From Membranipora membranacea (lineage: Eukaryota > Bryozoa > Gymnolaemata > Cheilostomatida > Membraniporidae), in contig OU612074.1 in the NCBI GenBank assembly GCA_914767715.1, positions 8,819,501-8,883,500 on the forward strand: DNA of 64,000 nucleotides, read 5' to 3'. The translations under genes and the position numbers were made by a program. Below are positions 12,707 to 24,793 of this stretch, in pieces. Every line of letters starts with the position of its first letter. The first letter of the stretch is position 1. The notes below the pieces were generated by a model, which was given only the letters and a program-made list of their open reading frames with translations, searched no databases and was not told where the DNA came from.

Positions 12707-13603
12707 ATTAAAACTAGGAGTGGAACGGATCAGGGTAAGGCGACCTCGGATCGGATATCGGATCGGTCGATAAATTCAACCTCGGATCGGATCCTGATAA
12801 CGCGTACAAACGTTCAGTCCAAACAGCTGTACTTTTGCACCATAATATACAGTCAAGGTCATTGAGTACATGGCTAAACAGCGTCAACAATCTTTTCCCT
12901 GAACCATCACCCTGATTTAAATGCGCATGTATCTGCTTGGATATAATACTTTACAAGGACCAACTTATCACTCAAACAGCCACGGTGCAAGGATCACACA
13001 AACAGTTTATTTGAAAGTATCATTTAATGAGTACAAAGATCTCTTGACTCGATTTGCCAGGATCACTCAAACCCCGATGTTTGTAATCACTGAGTTTGAA
13101 CAAACTCCTTGCTCATATGTCCCAAACTCTCTGCTGTGATTAGGATAGAAACTGTCCTCCTACTTTAAAGAAGAGGATAACCTTGTACATTAAACTAGAT
13201 AGTTTGTAACAGGGAACATCATTGGACAAAAATTATGTCCTTATTCACAACGATCTGAGTAAAGATGCTTCTCTCAATTTCAGCAGAAAAACACATCCAA
13301 CAAATTTAATCAGCAACAATATAATTAGCTATGAAAATAAGCTATGTATTGATTGCCTACTGATCACCACTGAGTGCTTTCAGCCAAACTCCATTATCTA
13401 ATCTGAACCACAAATTAATGACTATCATACTTCTTTCCTTGTCATTTTTAGTGAGATAAATGATGCTAAGTAAGTGTTGATTAAAAACGTATCATCTCGG
13501 ATCAGACATAACACATATCCGATCCGGTTTGTGGTTGAATCCGAGGTCAAATATCCGAAATTCAACTCAAACCTCAAGAGGTCGTTCCACCCCTAATTAA
13601 AAC
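12707..13603. mobile_element. Non-autonomous hAT-like DNA element with 8-bp target duplication
   Basis: The element runs 12715-13595 (881 bp). Ends are TAGGAGTGGAACG and its inverse CGTTCCACCCCTA, with one mismatch. It is flanked by identical 8-bp copies of ATTAAAAC at 12707-12714 and 13596-13603. Both ends carry subterminal CTCGGAT/GGATCGGAT repeats. hAT elements make 8-bp duplications and commonly start TAGGGGTGG. No transposase is encoded. Confidence 0.9.
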
Positions 13604-13784
13604 AAAACATAAACTTTTCAAATGACAGCAAAATTTCCATTAGCAGAAAATACAAATACATAACAAATCTCTGCACAAATTATATATGATAATTTATAAA
13701 ACATTTGAGGGATATCCAGTCATTAAATGGAAGCAGCTTTGCACTCTATTCATCTTTATCATGAGCAACAGGCTGATTTTCTGC

Positions 13785-13830
13785 CTCAACATGGCCTCAA
13801 CATGGCCTCAACATGGCCTCAACATGGCCA
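13785..13830. repeat. Short tandem repeat, about 11-12 bp unit, four copies
   Basis: The unit CCTCAACATGG is repeated four times in a row in non-coding sequence. Confidence 0.85.
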
Positions 13831-15331
13831 AAGGATGAACAGACGACCACAATAAATTTTTGCAAAGACTAGAAATCACGATCAAATTCTTTCATTATTA
13901 TCCCAGAATGCAATTTACTATTACTCAATGTGAACTTGAATTCCAACGATTTCCGGATGAAAATTGCATTGTGGGAATCTTGTAAGTATGCCCTATTAGT
14001 TATACCTTATTGAACAGCAGAAGTATCTGGATAGGGCTGGACATGTTTGACCACAGCTGTAGTGATAGGCAGTATACTGTGTGCTTGATTTGCTGCATAG
14101 AGCTTGTCATCCTCTGGGACCGAAGTGTCAGGTTCTCTATAATATACAGACACTCTGAATAGCAGCAAATATTTTTATTGAGTAATAACTGATCATTTGG
14201 TGTAAGGCTTTGAGACTTGTGTTTTACGCATTGCTGCCGACATCCGCAATAAGTTAAGGTTAAGGTAAGATGGAAGAGAAAATCTATTAAAAATGGATGA
14301 TGCATTATGGGAAGGCAATACAGGAAATAATGTGTATGTACAGCCTTCACACAGTTTTAGATCATACTTACTCAAATCCAGATATTGTACCAGGAGCCAG
14401 CGGTGGCTGGTGAAGCTGAACCCCTGGATATGGAGGAGGGTTTACACCAGGTGGAGCACCATAAGGCCCAGGTTGTGCACCAGGATGAGGACCCATCCCT
14501 GTTATAGGATAACCACCAGGGTGTGCAGAGTAACCATTAGGATATGCTTGTGGAGATTGAGCTGACTTCATAGCTGAACCTTCTGAGTACTTTGAAGGTG
14601 GCTGATTATGCAGTCCCTTTGACTCCGTAATGACAGAAGGCCCATTATTAAGACTGTTTAATCCAACTGTGGGATACTTTTCATGGTCAAGCGCAGGTCC
14701 CGTTTTTCTACCTGCTGTTCCAGATGCTGCTTTTCTACATTTTACCACAGCTGTAAACAAACAAATGCAAGTTAAGAAGAGTTTCTAAGAAAGAATTGAA
14801 TCACACATGAGATAAAAGTGTTGTGAAGAAACTTTGCGATGAGGTTTGGACAATAGAAATATCTGGATTGTTGTTAAGGGGGCTCACAAAAAGCTTATTT
14901 CCGCCATTATGTGGGGAGCAAAGAAACTACTATTGCTACTGGCACTCCATCCTCATCGCATATTTGTTCTAAGAAATTCAAGTTCATAGTCTCCAACAAG
15001 ATTTATCTACGAGCTACCTACAGGTAGGGAGTCTCAAACTGAGGGATACTTTAACCGAAATGATAAAAAACTGGATGGTGTTTACAAGCATGCCTGAATG
15101 TTAGTATATTGTTACTAGAGTACTCCAAAATGCAGTTTTCCTAACTCAAAATTCTCAGATCTTAGATTATTTGTCTATGCGGAAAACATTGTTACAACGC
15201 TGCTGTTGCACTTTCCACAAGTAAGCGATGGACATGCTTAAGTCATAATATGAATTTCTTAATTCATAAATATTTATAATATGAATATATACACTGTTAG
15301 CACTTATGACCTATGTACCTATGTACCGGGG

Positions 15332-15480
15332 ATTGTGAGATGGCTCGGTTAGCGTGCTTGCTATTCATTGCCAGGCGATTAGTACCGAAGGGGTTGTGGG
15401 TTCGAATCCCATTGGGGGAGTTTCAAGGATGATTGTTCCAGCCCCCAGCATCATTGGGTGTATACCTCTCCTAGCTCAGT
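15332..15480 (+). repeat. tRNA-derived SINE
   Basis: A-box-like GATGGCTCGGTTAGCGTGC is followed at about 15400 by the B box GGTTCGAATCCC, then a non-tRNA tail. It lies in an intron of the three-LDLa gene, opposite to it. Confidence 0.65.
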
Positions 15481-16189
15481 TATAATCTATAGCACTTATA
15501 GCCTAGATACACTCTGTATTCGCTGATGATTGCTTACTTACCACAGACAACTCCGATGATTATTCCAGCCACAAAAAGGGTGACCACGACCGCAATTAGC
15601 GCGATTCTGCCTGAAGATATCCAACTTCAATCATCTGCATGGACAAACATGGGTTGGGTTACAAATATAATATATATATATCAATAATAAAATCATATAA
15701 TATAGTAAAATGTCATTTATTTCATGTAATTTAGCACGATGCACTTTAATATCTTTGATGAAGACAATGAACTCAATAATCATTTTGAGGGACTGCATGA
15801 TAACTTGTAGAGATGTTTCTAAGAGAAGATGATAGAACATCTTAGTCCTGATATTTTTTCATATGTCAGATATTTTGGTATGAAAATCTGATTTTACCTT
15901 CTTGCCTGCGATTGTTGAAAATGAACCTGACACCCAAAGATGTGGAATGCATGTTCGCCACACTCAACAATTTGCCCAATGGAAGTCTCGCCACTCACCT
16001 GTAGTTGTGGGATACTATGTCCGATAAATACAACCATCATACTCGTCAGCGCAATCATAATAACAGTCATCATAGCTGTCACACACCCGATCCTCATGAA
16101 TACACACTCCCGAGAAAGGACACCTGTTAAAATCAAAGATTTGTGAGGCATTTACAGAGCATCGGAGGCACCAAGAGGGAGACAATGAC

Positions 16190-16296
16190 ATCGAGAACTT
16201 AGCTATTGTGCATTAGCTGTGTTGGATGTTATCACCCTCCCCCACAGGGAGGGTGATAACATCCAACACAGCTAATGCACAGTAGCTATCGAGAAC
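16190..16296. mobile_element. 89-bp foldback MITE with 9-bp target duplication
   Basis: The element 16199-16287 is an almost perfect palindrome: about 40-base arms, one or two mismatches and a loop of about six bases. It is flanked by ATCGAGAAC at 16190-16198 and again at 16288-16296. It sits just before the third LDLa exon of the three-LDLa gene, in its intron. Confidence 0.85.
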
Positions 16297-16489
16297 CCAG
16301 CTGGAACAAGCGGGTGGTACTTCGTTCTCCCGGGGACTCTCAGATCACAACAGATCAGCAGATTCTGTAACCTCTGTGGCCTTAAACACACTGTTAGCCA
16401 GTTCAGGCATTCTTTAACAAAAAAGTGGGTTAAAATCGCAAGTTTCTCTGTTGTCTCTGTCCCAAGAATGAGAAATACGGGTGCCTTTA

Positions 16490-16665
16490 TGGTGCAACCA
16501 CCATGTTCGGCGCCAAGTTGCTCTCAGTTTTTCAGGCAGGTGGGAGCACACCTTGGGCGTCAATTCAGCTCAGTAGTCAGTAGACTGCAGCAGGAGTTGA
16601 ACCCTGGAACTCCAACGCTTGCAAGTTAGAGGCAAGCGCTCTAACCAACTGAGCTACATAGGAAT
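16490..16665 (-). repeat. tRNA-derived SINE
   Basis: Minus-strand A box TAGCTCAGTTGGTTAGAGC, B-box-like GGTTCAACTCC, and the family body with CTGCCTG and a CTGAGAGCAA segment. Same family as the copies at 5760-5908 and 29160-29365. Confidence 0.75.
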
Positions 16666-16748
16666 CTGTGTAATCTGTTAAACTTATCGGGTAAAGATGA
16701 TGCTTAATCAAGTTCTACACTTAACAATCACAAAAAATATAAATTCTC

Positions 16749-16772
16749 TCCCCCCCCCCCCCCCCCCCCCCT
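16749..16772. repeat. Poly-C tract
   Basis: More than twenty consecutive C residues follow CTCT in an intron of the three-LDLa gene. The exact length may be unreliable in the assembly. Confidence 0.9.
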
Positions 16773-18657
16773 ACAACCCTCGCTCAGAAATGATGCTGAC
16801 ACTTTCAGGATTTTTACCTAAATATCAAACCATGAACAAGATCAACAGACCAAACCACGAAAACCCAATGTAAATGTGATTCACTGAAAAATTATTGTTG
16901 TCACTATTTATAGCTCAATGGCTTGCAATACCACATTTCAAAATTATAATTAATTGTATTTAAAATAGCATAATGATGGTGTGAAAGCATTTTGATGATG
17001 CATCTTTTTTTCTTACTTCTTTTGGCACATAACAAAGAGCAGTTTTTTCTGACCAATCATTATGACGGCAATAAAAGTATTGAAACAAATGCTGAACTTA
17101 CAGAAATTCCGGTCCAGGACATGTATAGGTAGCGTTGGCCGGGGAACATCTCTGTTCATCGCTCCAGTCTGAGCAGTCATTATCTCCGTCACATTTATAT
17201 TTCCAAGGTACGCATTCTCCGTTATCATATCTGAGAATCGTAATCAAGGGTATTGACAAAAATCCCACAATGCATCAATCTCAGTGGGAATTCCAGAAAA
17301 TTGCATCATGGGATATAAACTTGACAGTCAATTTAATGTGAAGATTTAAATAGGAGAAGCCACCAGCTAATTCGGCATTATGTCCATCAATTTTCTAACA
17401 AGTTTGAGTGTCAACCTAAAGTCAAAGCATGGACCATTTTATAAGAGATTCCTTTAATGCCAGTAGTACAAAGTACATGGCCAGATTATATTTTGCACTA
17501 AAGTTAGCGCTTTGGCTTCAGTTGAGAAATCGAGTTCACTAACAAATCATGTTTGTTTTCAGGTAACCTGTCATTTCTTTTGACTTCAATGAATACTCCA
17601 GATGTGTTAAATCACACAGACATCAATACTACACTGTGTATTTCTGATCGTTATAGTCAATTTAGTATGAGTACCTATGTTCCAGCCCCTAATTAATTAA
17701 ATTGGCCAAAGGTCGTGACACCGAATTCCTCCTGATGGTATTCTAAGTTAATTAATTTGCAATGAAATAGTATATCACATCATCAGTGTGATGTTAAATA
17801 GTTACACCCACTGATATAAATTCATATCAATGGTTGCACCAGACTCTTCACTATAGTCACCTACCTAAATTTTTTGAGGCAAGACGTACAGTTCTGCTCA
17901 TCCGACCAATCTTCACAATCATATGCATTATCACACTGCCATCTATCAAATATACAAGTGCCATCGCTACATTGAAACGCAAAGTCGCTTCAGTTGTAGG
18001 CTTCTGTGTCTAAAAACAACAGCACAAATGTAAAGTAAGCATGCTGTGGCTGTCTATGGCACAGTCTCACTGTGTAACTGTAGCGGAGTAGCACTGTACC
18101 ACCATCACACAGTCACATGGTACTAGGAGTGTTTGGACCAAGACCATGAATACAGGCGGTCTACTGTGTGTTTGCACATGGTATAAAGATCACCATCTAC
18201 CTCTTCAAAAAAAGAGTGACCGGTCATGAGCATGAGCCCCAGGCTTAAGGGAAGCAAATTTTATGTAGCATACTTGATACATCGTTTACACTACCCTGGG
18301 TACAGCGAGCGACTAATTTGAATCGATTGTTAGCAACCTAAGAAGGTTTCTTCATTTGTAAGATATGCCATATGAATTCATGACTCTGAGTAGTGGATAG
18401 CAGGCTGGCTGATTAGCATGACAACCCACCCTTCTCTTAGAGCAGGGAGATGGCGAAATCGGATATACATTGTCAGAGGATTAATGCCACAAGAATCTTG
18501 GTTCAAGTCCCATTCAGGTCCCATTCATTGGCATTTCTTGATCAAGTTTACAGGGCATTACACTGTGTCAGCAAATACACATGACATGACAGTAGCACTC
18601 ACCGATAACAGAGAAGATTGCTAAATATGCCAACACCTCAAACAATAATATCCTCAT

Positions 18658-20222
18658 TCTTCTTGCAAGCCTAATTCAGGATACAACTCGAGTAGTTCAT
18701 GAATGAAAACTTAGCTCAATGTTGTCAATTTCCAATACGATATCTAAAGGAATCAAACTCTAGCTTGCTCCAATCCCTGTATCAACTATTTGTTGCTAAA
18801 AGCAAGGAGTAACAGGTAACGCTGTTACTCCTTGCTAAAAGAACTAGCTAACAGGCTAAGCTCCAGTTATTGAGTGCTAGTTGTAAGGTTACTGAAACTA
18901 ATAGCTATCCTTTATGTTAAGTTATTGAATATTTTCCTGCATACAATACAACAATACAATCACTGATCAACTCAATGATATGAAAGTTTGTCAAAGGATT
19001 AATTATGAATTAATATAATATACTGCCTGCGTATAGCCTACAGCCTTACAAAATGAAATGCCTCTACCAGCATCCCGCAACCGTTTGAGCGCTTAAACTA
19101 CCTACCTAGAGGAGTATTTGCAGGAGGAAATATTTGCTTTGACCTACTGATTGCTAAGTCATTGCTTCATATAAGCTCTCACCAAAATTTTTGTTAGCTA
19201 GATTATAGTTAACCCAAGTTCTAGCTTGTATATACCAGCTTCCTTCATAAAACTCAAACCTAAATTTTACTGACAAAACATCACTGTAGGTTAAAGGATC
19301 TTAATATAATTACCATTGAAAGTAAGAAAAACAAATTCATTGGACGGTATAGTGATGAGGTCAAACATCGATAAAATAAAAAATGCAAACAATATCACAA
19401 AAGTATTTTATAGAAAGATTAGTTGAGCAAGTACGGAGGCACCATTTGTAACAAAAGAAATACATATAAGTGATACATTTATGTTTAGAGAACTATCAAA
19501 ATGCGTTGTTAGATTATTGAAACGTGTGTTGGATGTTGGTAAAACATACATCCTGATCGTCAAAAATTTAGGAATCTTAGGCACATCATCTGGAAAAATG
19601 TTATAACTGTTATGATAGATATAAGGCGTGTGTGGAGATGCTATTTTTACCAGTAAGGCCCTGTTTCCTCAAGTTAAAGAGCTGGGCGTATCAAAAAAAC
19701 ACATTGATCTGTAGCTTGTCTCGGGTATCATAATAAATAAAAATATATAAATAAATAAAAATTCGATCCAGATCCGATCCGATTTAGATCGAGGATTAGA
19801 AATCCACTGGAGCCATATCCTGATTGGCCAGATTGGGGTATCTTGGTGGGGTGACCTCAGAAACTCTGAAAAAATAAGTAAGACCATTGTTATATAAAAC
19901 AATATAGTATAATATTATATAAAATAATATGATTTATATATTTTATTGTAATATAATGTAATACAATGTAATATAATGTAACATTGCTTGTAAATTCATT
20001 TTAATTTTTTAGTCTTAGGGACTTTGGTTTGGTCATAATGTAACCAAGAAATTGCAGTTATTCTGAAACCATTTTAGAGAGTTCTACACTATCACATCTT
20101 ATTTTTGTTTCTTTGATAGTTTATTGATAATTAATAATTAATGATTCAAATTAACACCGAGATAATTATCATTTCCTGCATACAAATTAGAGAAGCAAAT
20201 AGATACTCTTGGATTGCACTGG
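18658..20222. other. Intergenic stretch; left end of the inverted duplication at about 19.41 kb
   Basis: No exon found. From about 19410 upward the sequence matches the reverse complement of the DNA below about 48188. At 19760-19800 there are GATCCGATCC motifs like the subterminal repeats of the hAT element at 12715. A minus-strand AATAAA (20120-20125) about 100 bases below the next gene's stop is a candidate poly(A) signal. Confidence 0.5.
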
Positions 20223-22704
20223 TTATAATGTTCCTATCAAATGGACTAACCCATTTTGTTGCTGCGTTATTGTTACTGTGTTGATAGGCTGAGTGTCAGG
20301 TTGGTAGCCTGCATAAAGACTTCCGTATGCTGGAGGCTCAGTCCTACAAATATTGTAACGCTTCATAATTGTCTTTGGGCCTAGGCCTGGTGTTACATCA
20401 TCAATCGATCAACTCAACAGCTGAACTTCGGATTTTAGATGTGCGAAGCGCCACTCCGGGCTACACATATTGCTCACTGAAACAGGCAGTGTACATCTAT
20501 ACAAGGCAGTTTTACTCACCCAGGGACATTACCATATACAGGTGTTGGTTTGTAGCCTGGAACTGCTGCTTGGCTCTGGGTGTTATTGACCATCTGACCT
20601 TCACCCCCTTGTATTATGACCTGTGCAGGTTGATTTTGTGCTGTTGCTGCATTATTTCCAGGCAATTGATGGTAGGATTTGTTGGCAAAGACTGCTCCTG
20701 TTGAGATCAGATTTGATGTTCCAGCTGGAGGCTGAATGTGCACCGCCGCTGATGCTGCCGCTATTGCATCTCGGTGATCAGCAGCAGCTTTCTCTGCATG
20801 TTGCCTTCGGCGCTCAGAATCAGCCGCATTAGCTGCCCGCCTTTTGGCAGCCCCTGAAACCATCGATTCAGATAATGGGTTATTCTATACATAAACAATG
20901 TGGTCATTTTGCGTGAAAATCAGGTGAATTCATTGTGGTGTCGCCGAAAACTATGCATGGAATTGCTCTCATGGTCTTACAGATGTACAATTTTTGTTGT
21001 GAGAGAATTGACACATCAGTGGGTGTGGTGAATTGATGACTCTTTGCACAACTGGTCCTCAACGTTGTTTGAAGGAGTCCCATGGTGATTTTGTGATATC
21101 AACCAAATAGGACTGAAATTAAAATATCAGGTACAGCTTATATACCTTTTATTGGCACCATATCCCTTAATAAGCATTACCTGATTACAGATGGAATATT
21201 TTGACCCCATGTAATAATTGATCATGAATAGGCGACTTACCAGGCCTTTGAAAATAAACAGTTTTCATCAAGTTGTCTTCCCTTGGAAAAGGGACAGTAG
21301 CATTGAGCACATCATTAGTGATGACAGAATTCATGGATCATTTCCACTGGCCTTTTATTGTTGGGAAAATTAAAATAAGTAGAGATGTTATAATTCTTTA
21401 CTCACAATATACACATCCGACTGGAACGCTGATTCCTATTACAACGATGAAAAAACATCCTATTATTATTCCACCGTAGAAAGGAAATTTGACCTTCGGC
21501 TTTACATAAATGTCAGCAGTGCTATCTGTAAAACAACAACAATTGTGAAATGTTAAAAGTATTAAAAATAAAGTGTAAAAAAAAGCCAATAAAGCATTAA
21601 AAAAAAGTTACCAAAAAAGGTCAATCCAGTGTTCCGTACTTTTCATCACATCGAAAAGGGCTGCATAGCAATTTGTGATATTTGCCTACAAATTGCCTCT
21701 ATACTAATATATATATTGGTATCTCAGCTTGATATTTTCCATTGGTGTGAAAACGAGGTGATTGCAGGCACATCACAGATCACATGTAGCGTATGAAATA
21801 TTAACCAAAACACCTGAAGACAACTCTCAGTGCGCAATGGATATCATGATTAATATGGCATATGGCCTATGGTTTATGGCATTTCATTGTCAGAATACAG
21901 GGTTACTTGATAACAGTGCATGCTTCGCACAAAGTTTATCATGTCTTGTTGTTAGGCTTATCTTTTTGTTCCAGGTTCCATGAACCAAGTTATATTTTGA
22001 CGCTTACCGGTTGTGTCACAGTTATGTTCATCGTCACCACCAGAACAGTCACTATGGCCATCACATAACCAACTGTGCGGAATACATTCACCCGAATATT
22101 CACACCTGACAACGTAGAAAAAATGTATAAATATGTGATTGTGAGAGACTGTGTGTTAATCACATACCATGCATGTTTTTCAAGCCAACAACATTTTAAA
22201 ATGCTGTAGAGGAGTACAGTTTTTCAAGTGGCCGAGGTAACGAGACTTTAGATGTATGTGGGTTTTTGAGAGGCGATAAGTATATGCAGGAAGAACATTT
22301 TGCCATATCATTATTAAAAAGCTTAATTTAGAGCTAGCTTAAATTGACTCACTGTCTTTACTTCGTTATTTTATTTATACATCCACCTCAGCTAGCCAAG
22401 ATTTAAATAACTTCGAGTTAAATTAAACCCTAGTTACTTTTCACTTCTCAAGGCTAACACAAAAAATCTCATCTTACCCGGGGAAACTTGTGGCGTCAAA
22501 TCCCAAAACATCGAGTAATGATGAACAAAAACCTAGCCATCCAATAGAAAGCATGGAATTATTCACCTACCAGTAATACCGAGATGCCAGTACTGCGCAT
22601 GGACGAGCAGTTGTGACTCCGGAGGTCATCTTCGGCACAAGAATCAGAACTGATAGCAGCAGCAAGCAAAACCTCACAGATGGATATTCTCTCAGCAGCT
22701 TCAT
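20223..22704 (-). CDS. Single-LDLa transmembrane protein with Ala/Arg-rich tail, 5 exons
   Basis: Exons 22571-22704, 22008-22105, 21406-21525, 20520-20853 and 20223-20343 join in phase. The first encodes a signal peptide ([20 protein letters not shown]) and runs on to Cys1 ([13 protein letters not shown]); the second starts at Cys2 and gives the LDLa Ca2+ motif [13 protein letters not shown]. Next comes a transmembrane helix ([20 protein letters not shown]). The cytoplasmic side starts with a basic, alanine-rich helix-like segment ([17 protein letters not shown]), then Gln/Gly-rich sequence, and ends with a PPAY motif, again PPxY type. The inverted copy at 44873-47392 is broken, so this is the functional member of the pair. 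The first exon appears to have grown past the donor used by its relatives. Confidence 0.82.
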
Positions 22705-23166
22705 AACTGTTATAGATGGTCCCTGTGTATTTCTACCTAATCCGAGTCTCAGCCAATCATTTGTGAAAGTGCCTTGACAGGTGCTTGCTACACATCACAA
22801 AGTCAAGAGAAAAAACGGCACAGCCTGCTAGAAGTAGATCTGACTAGGGGCTAGACAGGTACTTGTGTATTAAAACAGGCCATAGAATTAAAACTGACCA
22901 AGTGACCGGTGCTTCTAATGAAACAAAACAAAGTGAAACCTTTTAGGTTGACATGTTGACAAGTGTTTCACAGACAAAACCCACAACACTCTAGGTGACT
23001 ATTTGTATTTAGCAGAGTAGACAAGGCTACGCTAAAACATTTTCATACAATTATTTGTATATATTATGGTATTATATAATTATTGATTTAAAGTCAAAGG
23101 TTTAAATGTACAATGTAACATTCAGCAGTGCAGTTATGCAATATGTCTATAGCTTTTGGTAACTTG

Positions 23167-23884
23167 ATATTACCACAGAGTAAGGATAAACAGAGGGGAA
23201 CACTTCAATGATCCTTATAGTGCCTGCGGTTTTTATCCACTGGGGGAAATTCATCAATCTGGCCACCTGCCAATTTCAGAATATATATAAGTTACAGTGG
23301 AGTTTTGTCATGCAGACATAGCCACCTTTGATAGGTCATAATTCATTCTGTAGTTATCCTAAAGACTGATTTCTAACTTTTCTGAAATGTCCAATCTTCG
23401 AGCTATACACCATATTATTGTCATTTTTTGCTAGGATACATAGGCTATGAGTAATCCAGGTTTTTAAAATGAGTTTTATCATATAGATTTACATAGGGCT
23501 TAGGTCAATGCACGGACATTTCCTAATTTTGATGACCAGCCGTCTACCAATTGTCACATGTGAATCTATATGACAAAACTCATTTCAAAAACCTGGATTA
23601 CTCTTAGCCTATGAATCCTAGCAAAAAATGACAATAATATGGTGTATAGCTTGAAGCTTGGACATTCCAACAAAGTTGGAAATCAGTCTTTAGGATAAAT
23701 ACAGAATTAATTATGGCCCATCAAAGGTAGGGATGTCTGCAAGAAAAATGCCATTATAACATATAGAGATAATGAGTTTTTGGCATCCAGCTGTACACAA
23801 TTTTCCCCCAGTGAATCAAAAACCGCAGGCATTATAACTATCATTGAACTGTCCGCTCTGTATATCCTTACTCTGTGATATTAC
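23167..23884. mobile_element. 704-bp foldback element with long inverted arms and 7-bp target duplication
   Basis: Element 23174-23877 starts CACAGAGTAAGGATA and ends with the inverse TATCCTTACTCTGTG. Each arm is over 300 bp and the two are diverged reverse complements almost to the centre. ATATTAC flanks it at 23167-23173 and 23878-23884. It is missing from the other arm of the segmental duplication, where a different 0.85 kb holding a LINE piece occupies the spot. A partial copy of the right arm lies at about 37807-37975. Confidence 0.85.
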
Positions 23885-24793
23885 TGTGTCTTTGGATATC
23901 AATGTGTCAGGAAATTTTATCTCATCAGTATAGCCAGCATGGGCTTGGCTTAATTATTCCTGATCTCCAACTCCAACTCTGTTCAAAACAAGGCTACCAG
24001 CCAGTCATAACAATGTGTTTGATTAACTATGATATGATTTTATTTTGTTTTAACTGACTATCTAAAACTAACAGAGAAACTGCATGTAATTTGATTAACA
24101 GGTGAAAATAATTGTACACGTTTGGTTAAGTTCGCTATCAAACATGAAGTGTCAAGTTGTAAGAGGGAAGGGTGTAAGCTTGCTAAAAATAGTTACAGTC
24201 ATAGCATTTATAAAGGATTATTATGACAGACAAGACATAGTGAGGGAATGTGTGCTCAGTGTTTATTATATGGACGCTAGGTGAAGGGGTAAGGAGTTTG
24301 TTGGGCACCTCAACAAAAATCTGATGCCTGTTTCTATCCAAGTGATTGGTGATTTCTCAGAGATGATGTTCATTCTAGTCGCGGTTTACTGCCAACAGAT
24401 ATCACAGCGCCTAAAAAATGTATAAGGGACAACTACAAATCGATCTTAAATTATCAATCCTTCAACCATGGAGGATATCTCAGCCTCCCTGATCCAACTG
24501 AATGTCCAAGAAATAGATGTCAGGCAGATACAAGCCATTGTATGGGCTCTGATCTGATTGGCTGATGCCCGAGGCCACCAAACACCTGTCAATCAGTGTC
24601 ACAACATTGGCTCAGATCAATAGGCCCAAATATATGTTCGCTGATACTCGTCATTAGAAGTCTAAGTCTATGTAATATGGATGGAAAATATTATGGATTT
24701 TTTCATCGTAGGATTTTCAGCGGAAAGGTGAAAATGGTCAAAAGCACAGACATACCAATTGAATGTTAGGCTATCTGTTTGTTTGGCATATCT

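Larger units (their letters stand above)
11817..14006. other. Intergenic stretch, mostly the hAT-like element
   Basis: Between two LDLa genes on the same strand. Apart from the 881-bp element and the short tandem repeat I find no coding exon. The promoter of the single-LDLa gene should lie just above 11816 but no core motif is convincing. Confidence 0.5.
14007..18657 (-). pseudogene. Three-LDLa transmembrane protein with PPxY tail, two in-frame stops
   Basis: Exons are 18603-18657, 17865-18009, 17102-17230, 15999-16123, 15542-15610, 14372-14750 and 14007-14136; every junction is in phase. Order: signal peptide (MRILLFEVLAYLAIFSVIG), three LDLa repeats, a transmembrane helix, a proline-rich tail with NPPPYPG, and a final exon ending YPDTSAVQ. 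Defects: TGA at 17990-17992 replaces Cys1 of the first LDLa; TAG at 16015-16017 lies between the third LDLa and the membrane helix; Cys2 of the second LDLa is Tyr. Splice sites and the tail frame stay intact, so decay looks recent. Alternatives are sequencing errors or an unusual splice form that avoids the stops. The signal peptide most resembles the neighbouring single-LDLa gene; the tail resembles the two-LDLa gene. Confidence 0.7.

Noticed and set aside
14293-14565. Arginine-rich plus-strand frame
   Set aside because: Antisense of the proline-rich tail exon 14372-14750; proline and glycine codons read backwards give Arg/Trp-rich frames.
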